Assembly (NCBI GenBank): GCA_947034895.1
Contig: OX344763.1
Location: 67,661,093-67,725,092, forward strand
DNA length: 64,000 nt
Direction: 5' to 3'
Source: Rhytidiadelphus loreus
Taxonomy: Eukaryota; Streptophyta; Bryopsida; Hypnales; Hylocomiaceae
Position 1 is the first letter of the stretch. Every line of letters begins with the position of its first letter. Below are positions 27,240 through 40,359 of this stretch, piece after piece. The notes beneath the pieces were generated by a model. That model worked only from the letters and a program-made list of their open reading frames with translations, searched no databases and was not told the origin of the DNA. Both the position numbers and the translations under genes were made by a program.

Positions 27240-30099
27240 AAAAAATATAAAGTCATGAAATTCACGTTGGGAACTAATGGGAAACATGTTTTCGAAGTTG
27301 TAGTTATTCGTGAACACAAGAATTCAAAAAAACATGCAAGTGGTGGTCACTTGGAATCACCTTTTTCTTGAAACAAAAATTTAAAGCAAGAAGTTGCCCT
27401 GTACTTTGATGTCCAGAAAAATATAAAGTCATGAAATTCACGTTGGAAACTGATGGGAAACATGTTTTCGAAGTTGTAGTTATTCGTGAACACAAGAATT
27501 CAAAAAAACATGCAAGTGGTGGTCACTTGCAATGACTTTTTTTTTTAAACACAAATTTCAAGCAAGAAGTTGCCTTTTACTTTGATACCCTAAAAAATAT
27601 AAAGTCATGAAATTCACTTTGGGAACTAACGGGAAACATGTTTTCGAAGTTGTAGTTATTCGTGAACACAAGAATTCAAAAAAACATGCAAGTGGTGGTC
27701 ATTTGGAATCACCTTTTCTTTGAAACACAAATTTAGAGCAAGAAGCTGCCCTGTACTTTGATGTCCAAAAAAATATAAAGTCATGAAATTCACGTTGGGA
27801 ACTAATGGGAAACATGTTTTCGAAGTTGTAGTTATTCGTGAACACAAGAATTCAAAAAAACATGCAAGTGGTGGTCACTTGGAATCACCTTTTTCTTGAA
27901 ACAAAAATTTAAAGCAAGAAGTTGCCCTGTACTTTGATGTCCAGAAAAATATAAAGTCATGAAATTCACGTTGGGAACTAATGGGAAACATGTTTTCGAA
28001 GTTGTAGTTATTCGTGAACACAAGAATTCAAAAAAACATGCAAGTGGTGGTCACTTGGAATGACTTTCTTTTTGAAACACAAATTTCAAGCAAGAAGTTG
28101 CCCTGGACTTTGATGTCCAAAAAAATATAAAGTCATGAAATTCACGTTGGGAACTAATGGGAAACATGTTTTCGAAGTTGTAGTTATTCGTGAACACAAG
28201 AATTCAAAAAAACATGCAAGTGGTGGTCACTTGGAATCACCTTTTTCTTGAAACAAAAATTTAAAGCAAGAAGTTGCCCTGTACTTTGATGTCCAGAAAA
28301 ATATAAAGTCATGAAATTCACGTTGGAAACTGATGGGAAACATGTTTTCGAAGTTGTAGTTATTCGTGAACACAAGAATTCAAAAAAACATGCAAGTGGT
28401 GGTCACTTGCAATGACTTTTTTTTTTAAACACAAATTTCAAGCAAGAAGTTGCCTTTTACTTTGATACCCTAAAAAATATAAAGTCATGAAATTCACTTT
28501 GGGAACTAACGGGAAACATGTTTTCGAAGTTGTAGTTATTCGTGAACACAAGAATTCAAAAAAACATGCAAGTGGTGGTCACTTGGAATCACCTTTTCTT
28601 TGAAACACAAATTTAGAGCAAGAAGCTGCCCTGTACTTTGATGCCCCAAAAAATATAAAGTCATGAAATTCACGTTGGGAAGAAATGGGAAACATCTTGT
28701 CGAAGTTGCAATTACTCGTGAACACAGGAATTCATTAAAACATGCAAGTGGTGGTCACCTGGAATCACCTTTTTTTGGAAACACATATTTCAAGCAAGAA
28801 GTTGCCCTGGACTTTGATGTCCAAAAAAATATAAAGTCATGAAATTCACGTTGGGAACTAATGGGAAACATGTTTTCGAAGTTGTAGTTATTCGTGAACA
28901 CAAGAATTCAAAAAAGCATGCAAGTGGTGGTCACTTGGAATGACTTTTTTTTTGAAACACAAATTTCAAGCAAGAAGTTTCCCTGGACTTTGATGTCCAA
29001 AAAAATATAAAGTCATGAAATTCACGTTGGGAAGAAATGGGAAACATCTTGTCGAAGTTGCAATTACTCGTGAACACAGGAATTCATTAAAACATGCAAG
29101 TGGTGGTCACCTCGAATCACCTTTTTTTGGAAACACAAATTTCAAACAAGAAGTTGCCCTGGACTTTGATGTCCAAATAAATATAAAGTCATGAAATTCA
29201 CGTTGGGAACTAATGGGAAACATGTTTTCGAAGTTGTAGTTATTCGTGAACACAAGAATTCAAAAAAACATGCAAGTGGTGGTCACTTGGAATGAATTTT
29301 TTTTTGAAACACAAATTTCAAGCAAGAAGTTGCCCTGGACTTTGATGTCCAAAAAAATATAAAGTCATGAAATTCACGTTGGGAACTAATGGGAAACATG
29401 TTTTCGAAGTTGTAGTTATTCGTGAACACAAGAATTCAAAAAAACATGCAAGTGGTGGTCACTTGGAATGCCTTTTTTTTTCAAACACAAATTTCAAACA
29501 AGAAGTTGCCCTGGACTTTGATGTCCAAATAAATATAAAGTCATGAAATTCACGTTGGGAACTAATGGGAAACATGTTTTCGAAGTTGTAGTTATTCGTG
29601 AATACAAGAATTCAAAAAAACATGCAAGTGGTGGTCACTTGGAATGACTTTTTTTTTTAAACACAAATTTCAAGCAAGAAGTTTCCCTGGACTTTGATGT
29701 CCAAAAAAATATAAAGTCATGAAATTCACGTTGGGAACTAATGGGAAACATGTTTTCGAAGTTGTAGTTATTCGTGAACACAAGAATTCAAAAAAACATG
29801 CAAGTGGTGGTCACTTGCAATGACTTTTTTTTTTAAACACAAATTTCAAGCAAGAAGTTGCCTTTTACTTTGATACCCTAAAAAATATAAAGTCATGAAA
29901 TTCACTTTGGGAACTAACGGGAAACATGTTTTCGAAGTTGTAGTTATTCGTGAACACAAGAATTCAAAAAAACATGCAAGTGGTGGTCACTTGGAATCAC
30001 CTTTTTCTTGAAACAAAAATTTAGAGCAAGAAGTTGCCCTGTACTTTGATGTCCAGAAAAATATAAAGTCATGAAATTCACGTTGGAAACTGATGGGAA

Positions 30100-31880
30100 A
30101 CATGTTTTCGAAGTTGTAGTTATTCGTGAACACAAGAATTCAAAAAAACATGCAAGTGGTGGTCACTTGCAATGACTTTTTTTTTTAAACACAAATTTCA
30201 AGCAAGAAGTTGCCTTTTACTTTGATACCCTAAAAAATATAAAGTCATGAAATTCACTTTGGGAACTAACGGGAAACATGTTTTCGAAGTTGTAGTTATT
30301 CGTGAACACAAGAATTCAAAAAAACATGCAAGTGGTGGTCACTTGGAATCACCTTTTCTTTGAAACACAAATTTAGAGCAAGAAGCTGCCCTGTACTTTG
30401 ATGCCCCAAAAAATATAAAGTCATGAAATTCACGTTGGGAAGAAATGGGAAACATCTTGTCGAAGTTGCAATTACTCGTGAACACAGGAATTCATTAAAA
30501 CATGCAAGTGGTGGTCACCTGGAATCACCTTTTTTTGGAAACACATATTTCAAGCAAGAAGTTGCCCTGGACTTTGATGTCCAAAAAAATATAAAGTCAT
30601 GAAATTCACGTTGGGAACTAATGGGAAACATGTTTTCGAAGTTGTAGTTATTCGTGAACACAAGAATTCAAAGAAACATGCAAGTGGTGGTCACTTGGAA
30701 TGAATTTTTTTTTGAAACACAAATTTCAAGCAAGAAGTTGCCCTGGACTTTGATGTCCAAAAAAATATAAAGTCATGAAATTCACGTTGGGAAGAAATGG
30801 GAAACATCTTGTCGAAGTTGCAATTACTCGTGAACACAGGAATTCATTAAAACATGCAAGTGGTGGTCACCTCGAATCACCTTTTTTTGGAAACACAAAT
30901 TTCAAACAAGAAGTTGCCCTGGACTTTGATGTCCAAAAAAATATAAAGTCATGAAATTCACGTTGGGAACTAATGGGAAACATGTTTTCGAAGTTGTAGT
31001 TATTCGTGAACACAAGAATTCAAAGAAACATGCAAGTGGTGGTCACTTGGAATGACTTTTTTTTTGAAACACAAATTTCAAGCAAGAAGTTTCCCTGGAC
31101 TTTGATGTCCAAAAAAATATAAAGTCATGAAATTCACGTTGGGAACTAATGGGAAACATGTTTTCGAAGTTGTAGTTATTCGTGAACACAAGAATTCAAA
31201 AAAACATGCAAGTGGTGGTCACTTGGAATGCCTTTTTTTTTCAAACACAAATTTCAAACAAGAAGTTGCCCTGGACTTTGATGTCCAAAGAAATATAAAG
31301 TCATGAAATTCACGTTGGGAACTAATGGGAAACATGTTTTCGAAGTTGTAGTTATTCGTGAATACAAGAATTCAAAAAAACATGCAAGTGGTGGTCACTT
31401 GGAATGACTTTTTTTTTCAAACACAAATTTCAAGCAAGAAGTTTCCCTGGACTTTGATGTCCAAAAAAATATAAAGTCATGAAATTCACGTTGGGAACTA
31501 ACGGGAAACATGTTTTCGAAGTTGTAGTTATTCGTGAACACAAGAATTCAAAAAAACATGCAAGTGGTGGTCACTTGGAATGACTTTTTTTTGGAAACAC
31601 AAATTTCAAGCAAGAAGTTTCCCTGGACTTTGATGTCCAAAAAAATATAAAGTCATGAAATTCACGTTGGGAACTAATGGGAAACATGTTTTCGAAGTTG
31701 TAGTTATTCGTGAACACAAGAATTCAAAAAAACATGCAAGTGGTGGTCACTTGGAATGACTTTCTTTTTGAAACACAAATTTCAAGCAAGAAGTTGCCCT
31801 GGACTTTGATGTCCAAAAAAATATAAAGTCATGAAATTCACGTTGGGAACTAATGGGAAACATGTTTTCGAAGTTGTAGT
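30100..31880. repeat. 11-mer (1,936-bp) higher-order block, copy 1
   Basis: Markers here recur exactly 1,936 bp downstream: GATACCCTAAAAAATA (30,221 and 32,157 for the preceding TTTG), ACACATATTTC (30,541 and 32,477) and the CTCGAATCACC monomer (30,871 and 32,807). The same CTCGAATCACC monomer at 29,111 is 1,760 bp (10-mer) upstream, so related units differ by one monomer. Confidence 0.8.
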
Positions 31881-34800
31881 TATTCGTGAACACAAGAATT
31901 CAAAAAAACATGCAAGTGGTGGTCACTTGGAATCACCTTTTTCTTGAAACAAAAATTTAAAGCAAGAAGTTGCCCTGTACTTTGATGTCCAGAAAAATAT
32001 AAAGTCATGAAATTCACGTTGGGAACTGATGGGAAACATGTTTTCGAAGTTGTAGTTATTCGTGAACACAAGAATTCAAAAAAACATGCAAGTGGTGGTC
32101 ACTTGCAATGACTTTTTTTTTTAAACACAAATTTCAAGCAAGAAGTTGCCTTTTACTTTGATACCCTAAAAAATATAAAGTCATGAAATTCACTTTGGGA
32201 ACTAACGGGAAACATGTTTTCGAAGTTGTAGTTATTCGTGAACACAAGAATTCAAAAAAACATGCAAGTGGTGGTCACTTGGAATCACCTTTTCTTTGAA
32301 ACACAAATTTAGAGCAAGAAGCTGCCCTGTACTTTGATGCCCCAAAAAATATAAAGTCATGAAATTCACGTTGGGAAGAAATGGGAAACATCTTGTCGAA
32401 GTTGCAATTACTCGTGAACACAGGAATTCATTAAAACATGCAAGTGGTGGTCACCTGGAATCACCTTTTTTTGGAAACACATATTTCAAGCAAGAAGTTG
32501 CCCTGGACTTTGATGTCCAAAAAAATATAAAGTCATGAAATTCACGTTGGGAACTAATGGGAAACATGTTTTCGAAGTTGTAGTTATTCGTGAACACAAG
32601 AATTCAAAGAAACATGCAAGTGGTGGTCACTTGGAATGAATTTTTTTTTGAAACACAAATTTCAAGCAAGAAGTTGCCCTGGACTTTGATGTCCAAAAAA
32701 ATATAAAGTCATGAAATTCACGTTGGGAAGAAATGGAAAACATCTTGTCGAAGTTGCAATTACTCGTGAACACAGGAATTCATTAAAACATGCAAGTGGT
32801 GGTCACCTCGAATCACCTTTTTTTGGAAACACAAATTTCAAACAAGAAGTTGCCCTGGACTTTGATGTCCAAAAAAATATAAAGTCATGAAATTCACGTT
32901 GGGAACTAATGGGAAACATGTTTTCGAAGTTGTAGTTATTCGTGAACACAAGAATTCAAAGAAACATGCAAGTGGTGGTCACTTGGAATGAATTTTTTTT
33001 TGAAACACAAATTTCAAGCAAGAAGTTGCCCTGGACTTTGATGTCCAAAAAAATATAAAGTCATGAAATTCACGTTGGGAACTAATGGGAAACATGTTTT
33101 CGAAGTTGTAGTTATTCGTGAACACAAGAATTCAAAAAAACATGCAAGTGGTGGTCACTTGGAATGCCTTTTTTTTTCAAACACAAATTTCAAACAAGAA
33201 GTTGCCCTGGACTTTGATGTCCAAATAAATATAAAGTCATGAAATTCACGTTGGGAACTAATGGGAAACATGTTTTCGAAGTTGTAGTTATTCGTGAATA
33301 CAAGAATTCAAAAAAACATGCAAGTGGTGGTCACTTGGAATGACTTTTTTTTTGAAACACAAATTTCAAGCAAGAAGTTTCCCTGGACTTTGATGTCCAA
33401 AAAAATATAAAGTCATGAAATTCACGTTGGGAACTAATGGGAAACATGTTTTCGAAGTTGTAGTTATTCGTGAACACAAGAATTCAAAAAAACATGCAAG
33501 TGGTGGTCACTTGGAATGACTTTTTTTTGGAAACACAAATTTCAAGCAAGAAGTTTCCCTGGACTTTGATGTCCAAAAAAATATAAAGTCATGAAATTCA
33601 CGTTGGGAACTAATGGGAAACATGTTTTCGAAGTTGTAGTTATTCGTGAACACAAGAATTCAAAAAAACATGCAAGTGGTGGTCACTTGGAATGACTTTC
33701 TTTTTGAAACACAAATTTCAAGCAAGAAGTTGCCCTGGACTTTGATGTCCAAAAAAATATAAAGTCATGAAATTCACGTTGGGAACTAATGGGAAACATG
33801 TTTTCGAAGTTGTAGTTATTCGTGAACACAAGAATTCAAAAAAACATGCAAGTGGTGGTCATTTGGAATCACCTTTTCTTTGAAACACAAATTTAGAGCA
33901 AGAAGCTGCCCTGTACTTTGATGTCCAAAAAAATATAAAGTCATGAAATTCACGTTGGGAACTAATGGGAAACATGTTTTCGAAGTTGTAGTTATTCGTG
34001 AACACAAGAATTCAAACAAACATGCAAGTGGTGGTCACTTGGAATGACTTTTTTTTTGAAACACAAATTTCAAGCAAGAAGTTGCCGTTTACTTTGATGT
34101 CCAAAAAAATATAAAGTCATGAAATTCACGTTGGGAACTAATGGGAAACATGTTTTCGAAGTTGTAGTTATTCGTGAACACAAGAATTCAAAAAAACATG
34201 CAAGTGGTGGTCACTTGCAATGACTTTTTTTTTTAAACACAAATTTCAAGCAAGAAGTTGCCGTTTACTTTGATGTCCAAAAAAATATAAAGTCATGAAA
34301 TTCACGTTGGGAACTAATGGGAAACATGTTTTCGAAGTTGTAGTTATTCGTGAACACAAGAATTCAAAAAAACATTCAAGTGGTGGTCACTTGGAATGAA
34401 TTTTTTTTTTAAACACAAATTTCAAACAAGAAGTTGCCCTGGACTTTGATGTCCAAATAAATATAAAGTCATGAAATTCACGTTGGGAACTAATGGGAAA
34501 CATGTTTTCGAAGTTGTAGTTATTCGTGAACACAAGAATTCATAAAAACATGCAAGTGGTGGTCACTTGGAATGACTTTTTTTTTGAAACACAAATTTCA
34601 AACAAGAAGTTGCCCTGGACTTTGATGTCCAAAGAAATATAAAGTCATGAAATTCACGTTGGGAACTAATGGGAAACATGTTTTCGAAGTTGTAGTTATT
34701 CGTGAACACAAGAATTCAAAAAAACATGCAAGTGGTGGTCACTTGGAATCACCTTTTTTTGGAAACACAAATTTCAAGCAAGAAGTTGCCCTGGACATTG

Positions 34801-34900
34801 ATGTCCAAAAAAATATAAAGTCATGAAATTCACGTTGGGAACTAATGGGAAACATGTTTTCGAAGTTGTAGTTATTCGTGAACACAAGAATTCAAAAAAA
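31740..34900. repeat. ~3.15-kb block (18 monomers), upstream copy of an +8,624-bp pair
   Basis: Collinear with 40.36-43.53 kb at an exact offset of 8,624 bp (49 x 176). Checked markers: 31,880 with 40,504, CTCGAATCACC at 32,807 with 41,431, the monomer at 33,816 with 42,440, AACATTCAAG at 34,371 with 42,995, the CATAAAAACATG variant at 34,541 with 43,165, and CTGGACAT at 34,791 with 43,415. Similarity stops on the left near 31.7 kb and on the right just after 34.9 kb. Confidence 0.85.
31900..33840. repeat. 11-mer (1,936-bp) higher-order block, copy 2
   Basis: Second copy of the block at 30.1-31.9 kb, offset 1,936 bp. It carries private differences such as AAATGGAAAACATC near 32,733, where copy 1 has AAATGGGAAACATC. 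Its right part also belongs to the longer 18-mer block duplicated at +8,624 bp, so the duplications are nested. Confidence 0.8.
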
Positions 34901-35749
34901 CATGCAAGTGGTGGTCACTTGGAATGACTTTCTTTTTGAAACAAAAATTTAAAGCAAGAAGTTGCCCTGGACTTTGATGTCCAAAAAAATATAAAGTCAT
35001 GAAATTCACGTTGGGAACTAATGGGAAACATGTTTTCGAAGTTGTAGTTATTCGTGAACACAAGAATTCAAAAAAACATGCAAGTGGTGGTCACTTGCAA
35101 TGACTTTTTTTTTTAAACACAAATTTCAAGCAAGAAGTTGCCGTTTACTTTGATGTCCAAAAAAATATAAAGTCATGAAATTCACGTTGGGAACTAATGG
35201 GAAACATGTTTTCGAAGTTGTAGTTATTCGTGAACACAAGAATTCAAAAAAACATTCAAGTGGTGGTCACTTGGAATGAATTTTTTTTTTAAACACAAAT
35301 TTCAAACAAGAAGTTGCCCTGGACTTTGATGTCCAAAAAAATATAAAGTCATGAAATTCACGTTGGGAACTAATGGGAAACATGTTTTCGAAGTTGTAGT
35401 TATTCGTGAACACAAGAATTCATAAAAACATGCAAGTGGTGGTCACTTGGAATGACTTTTTTTTTGAAACACAAATTTCAAACAAGAAGTTGCCCTGGAC
35501 TTTGATGTCCAAAGAAATATAAAGTCATGAAATTCACGTTGGGAACTAATGGGAAACATGTTTTCGAAGTTGTAGTTATTCGTGAACACAAGAATTCAAA
35601 AAAACATGCAAGTGGTGGTCACTTGGAATCACCTTTTTTTGGAAACACAAATTTCAAGCAAGAAGTTGCCCTGGACATTGATGTCCAAAAAAATATAAAG
35701 TCATGAAATTCACGTTGGGAACTAATGGGAAACATGTTTTCGAAGTTGT

Positions 35750-37150
35750 AGTTATTCGTGAACACAAGAATTCAAAAAAACATGCAAGTGGTGGTCACTT
35801 GGAATGACTTTCTTTTTGAAACAAAAATTTAAAGCAAGAAGTTGCCCTGGACTTTGATGTCCAAAAAAATATAAAGTCATGAAATTCACGTTGGGAACTA
35901 ATGGGAAACATGTTTTCGAAGTTGTAGTTATTCGTGAACACAAGAATTCAAAAAAACATGCAAGTGGTGGTCATTTGGAATCACCTTTTCTTTGAAACAC
36001 AAATTTAGAGCAAGAAGCTGCCCTGTACTTTGATGTCCAAAAAAATATAAAGTCATGAAATTCACGTTGGGAACTAATGGGAAACATGTTTTCGAAGTTG
36101 TAGTTATTCGTGAACACAAGAATTCAAACAAACATGCAAGTGGTGGTCACTTGGAATGACTTTTTTTTTGAAACACAAATTTCAAGCAAGAAGTTGCCGT
36201 TTACTTTGATGTCCAAAAAAATATAAAGTCATGAAATTCACGTTGGGAACTAATGGGAAACATGTTTTCGAAGTTGTAGTTATTCGTGAACACAAGAATT
36301 CAAAAAAACATGCAAGTGGTGGTCACTTGGAATCACCTTTTTCTTGAAACAAAAATTTAAAGCAAGAAGTTGCCCTGTACTTTGATGTCCAGAAAAATAT
36401 AAAGTCATGAAATTCACGTTGGAAACTGATGGGAAACATGTTTTCGAAGTTGTAGTTATTCGTGAACACAAGAATTCAAAAAAACATGCAAGTGGTGGTC
36501 ACTTGCAATGACTTTTTTTTTTAAACACAAATTTCAAGCAAGAAGTTGCCTTTTACTTTGATACCCTAAAAAATATAAAGTCATGAAATTCACTTTGGGA
36601 ACTAACGGGAAACATGTTTTCGAAATTGTAGTTATTCGTGAACACAAGAATTCAAAAAAACATGCAAGTGGTGGTCACTTGGAATCACCTTTTTTTTTAA
36701 ACACAAATTTCAAGCAAGAAGTTGCCGTTTACTTTGATGTCCAAAAAAATATAAAGTCATGAAATTCACGTTGGGAACTAATGGGAAACATGTTTTCGAA
36801 GTTGTAGTTATTCGTGAACACAAGAATTCAAAAAAACATGCAAGTGGTGGTCACTTGGAATCACCTTTTTCTTGAAACAAAAATTTAAAGCAAGAAGTTG
36901 CCCTGTACTTTGATGTCCAGAAAAATATAAAGTCATGAAATTCACGTTGGGAACTAATGGGAAACATGTTTTCGAAGTTGTAGTTATTCGTGAACACAAG
37001 AATTCAAAAAAACATGCAAGTGGTGGTCACTTGGAATGACTTTCTTTTTGAAACACAAATTTCAAGCAAGAAGTTGCCCTGGACATTGATGTCCAAAAAA
37101 ATATAAAGTCATGAAATTCACGTTGGGAACTAATGGGAAACATGTTTTCG
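35750..37150. repeat. 8-mer block, copy 1 of a 2,112-bp (12-mer) pair
   Basis: Monomers at 35,752, 35,928, 36,280 and 36,808 recur at 37,864, 38,040, 38,392 and 38,920, each offset by 2,112 bp. Order includes the TTTTCTTTGAAACAC/TTTAGAGC monomer, the CAAACAAACATG monomer, the TTTTTCTTG/CCAGAAAAATA monomer and the GATACCCTAAAA monomer. A private change in this copy is CGAAATTGTAG near 36,622. Confidence 0.8.
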
Positions 37151-37859
37151 AAGTTGTAGTTATTCGTGAACACAAGAATTCAAAAAAACATGCAAGTGGT
37201 GGTCACTTGGAATGACTTTCTTTTTGAAACAAAAATTTAAAGCAAGAAGTTGCCCTGGACTTTGATGTCCAAAAAAATATAAAGTCATGAAATTCACGTT
37301 GGGAACTAATGGGAAACATGTTTTCGAAGTTGTAGTTATTCGTGAACACAAGAATTCAAAAAAACATGCAAGTGGTGGTCATTTGGAATCACCTTTTCTT
37401 TGAAACACAAATTTAGAGCAAGAAGCTGCCCTGTACTTTGATGTCCAAAAAAATATAAAGTCATGAAATTCACGTTGGGAACTAATGGGAAACATGTTTT
37501 CGAAGTTGTAGTTATTCGTGAACACAAGAATTCAAAAAAACATGCAAGTGGTGGTCACTTGGAATCACCTTTTTCTTGAAACAAAAATTTAAAGCAAGAA
37601 GTTGCCCTGTACTTTGATGTCCAGAAAAATATAAAGTCATGAAATTCACGTTGGGAACTAATGGGAAACATGTTTTCGAAGTTGTAGTTATTCGTGAACA
37701 CAAGAATTCAAAAAAACATGCAAGTGGTGGTCACTTGGAATCACCTTTTTTTGGAAACACAAATTTCAAGCAAGAAGTTGCCCTGGACATTGATGTCCAA
37801 AAAAATATAAAGTCATGAAATTCACGTTGGGAACTAATGGGAAACATGTTTTCGAAGTT

Positions 37860-39260
37860 GTAGTTATTCGTGAACACAAGAATTCAAAAAAACATGCAAG
37901 TGGTGGTCACTTGGAATGACTTTCTTTTTGAAACAAAAATTTAAAGCAAGAAGTTGCCCTGGACTTTGATGTCCAAAAAAATATAAAGTCATGAAATTCA
38001 CGTTGGGAACTAATGGGAAACATGTTTTCGAAGTTGTAGTTATTCGTGAACACAAGAATTCAAAAAAACATGCAAGTGGTGGTCATTTGGAATCACCTTT
38101 TCTTTGAAACACAAATTTAGAGCAAGAAGCTGCCCTGTACTTTGATGTCCAAAAAAATATAAAGTCATGAAATTCACGTTGGGAACTAATGGGAAACATG
38201 TTTTCGAAGTTGTAGTTATTCGTGAACACAAGAATTCAAACAAACATGCAAGTGGTGGTCACTTGGAATGACTTTTTTTTTGAAACACAAATTTCAAGCA
38301 AGAAGTTGCCGTTTACTTTGATGTCCAAAAAAATATAAAGTCATGAAATTCACGTTGGGAACTAATGGGAAACATGTTTTCGAAGTTGTAGTTATTCGTG
38401 AACACAAGAATTCAAAAAAACATGCAAGTGGTGGTCACTTGGAATCACCTTTTTCTTGAAACAAAAATTTAAAGCAAGAAGTTGCCCTGTACTTTGATGT
38501 CCAGAAAAATATAAAGTCATGAAATTCACGTTGGAAACTGATGGGAAACATGTTTTCGAAGTTGTAGTTATTCGTGAACACAAGAATTCAAAAAAACATG
38601 CAAGTGGTGGTCACTTGCAATGACTTTTTTTTTTAAACACAAATTTCAAGCAAGAAGTTGCCTTTTACTTTGATACCCTAAAAAATATAAAGTCATGAAA
38701 TTCACTTTGGGAACTAACGGGAAACATGTTTTCAAAGTTGTAGTTATTCGTGAACACAAGAATTCAAAAAAACATGCAAGTGGTGGTCACTTGGAATCAC
38801 CTTTTTTTTTAAACACAAATTTCAAGCAAGAAGTTGCCGTTTACTTTGATGTCCAAAAAAATATAAAGTCATGAAATTCACGTTGGGAACTAATGGGAAA
38901 CATGTTTTCGAAGTTGTAGTTATTCGTGAACACAAGAATTCAAAAAAACATGCAAGTGGTGGTCACTTGGAATCACCTTTTTCTTGAAACAAAAATTTAA
39001 AGCAAGAAGTTGCCCTGTACTTTGATGTCCAGAAAAATATAAAGTCATGAAATTCACGTTGGGAACTAATGGGAAACATGTTTTCGAAGTTGTAGTTATT
39101 CGTGAACACAAGAATTCAAAAAAACATGCAAGTGGTGGTCACTTGGAATGACTTTCTTTTTGAAACACAAATTTCAAGCAAGAAGTTGCCCTGGACATTG
39201 ATGTCCAAAAAAATATAAAGTCATGAAATTCACGTTGGGAACTAATGGGAAACATGTTTT
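37860..39260. repeat. 8-mer block, copy 2 of a 2,112-bp (12-mer) pair
   Basis: Partner of 35.75-37.15 kb. Its private change is TTTTCAAAGTTGTAG near 38,730, where copy 1 has TTTTCGAAATTGTAG. Independent single-base changes at neighbouring sites show that both copies have persisted long enough to mutate separately, an argument against a simple assembly duplication. Confidence 0.8.
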
Positions 39261-40359
39261 CGAAGTTGTAGTTATTCGTGAACACAAGAATTCAAAAAAA
39301 CATGCAAGTGGTGGTCACTTGGAATCACCTTTTTCTTGAAACAAAAATTTAAAGCAAGAAGTTGCCCTGTACTTTGATGTCCAGAAAAATATAAAGTCAT
39401 GAAATTCACGTTGGAAACTGATGGGAAACATGTTTTCGAAGTTGTAGTTATTCGTGAACACAAGAATTCAAAAAAACATGCAAGTGGTGGTCACTTGCAA
39501 TGACTTTTTTTTTTAAACACAAATTTCAAGCAAGAAGTTGCCTTTTACTTTGATACCCTAAAAAATATAAAGTCATGAAATTCACTTTGGGAACTAACGG
39601 GAAACATGTTTTCGAAGTTGTAGTTATTCGTGAACACAAGAATTCAAAAAAACATGCAAGTGGTGGTCACTTGGAATCACCTTTTCTTTGAAACACAAAT
39701 TTAGAGCAAGAAGCTGCCCTGTACTTTGATGCCCCAAAAAATATAAAGTCATGAAATTCACGTTGGGAAGAAATGGGAAACATCTTGTCGAAGTTGCAAT
39801 TACTCGTGAACACAGGAATTCATTAAAACATGCAAGTGGTGGTCACCTGGAATCACCTTTTTTTGGAAACACATATTTCAAGCAAGAAGTTGCCCTGGAC
39901 TTTGATGTCCAAAAAAATATAAAGTCATGAAATTCACGTTGGGAACTAATGGGAAACATGTTTTCGAAGTTGTAGTTATTCGTGAACACAAGAATTCAAA
40001 GAAACATGCAAGTGGTGGTCACTTGGAATGAATTTTTTTTTGAAACACAAATTTCAAGCAAGAAGTTGCCCTGGACATTGATGTCCAAAAAAATATAAAG
40101 TCATGAAATTCACGTTGGGAACTAATGGGAAACATGTTTTCGAAGTTGTAGTTATTCGTGAACACAAGAATTCAAAAAAACATGCAAGTGGTGGTCACTT
40201 GGAATCACCTTTTTCTTGAAACAAAAATTTAAAGCAAGAAGTTGCCCTGTACTTTGATGTCCAGAAAAATATAAAGTCATGAAATTCACGTTGGAAACTA
40301 ATGGGAAACATGTTTTCGAAGTTGTAGTTATTCGTGAACACAAGAATTCAAAAAAACAT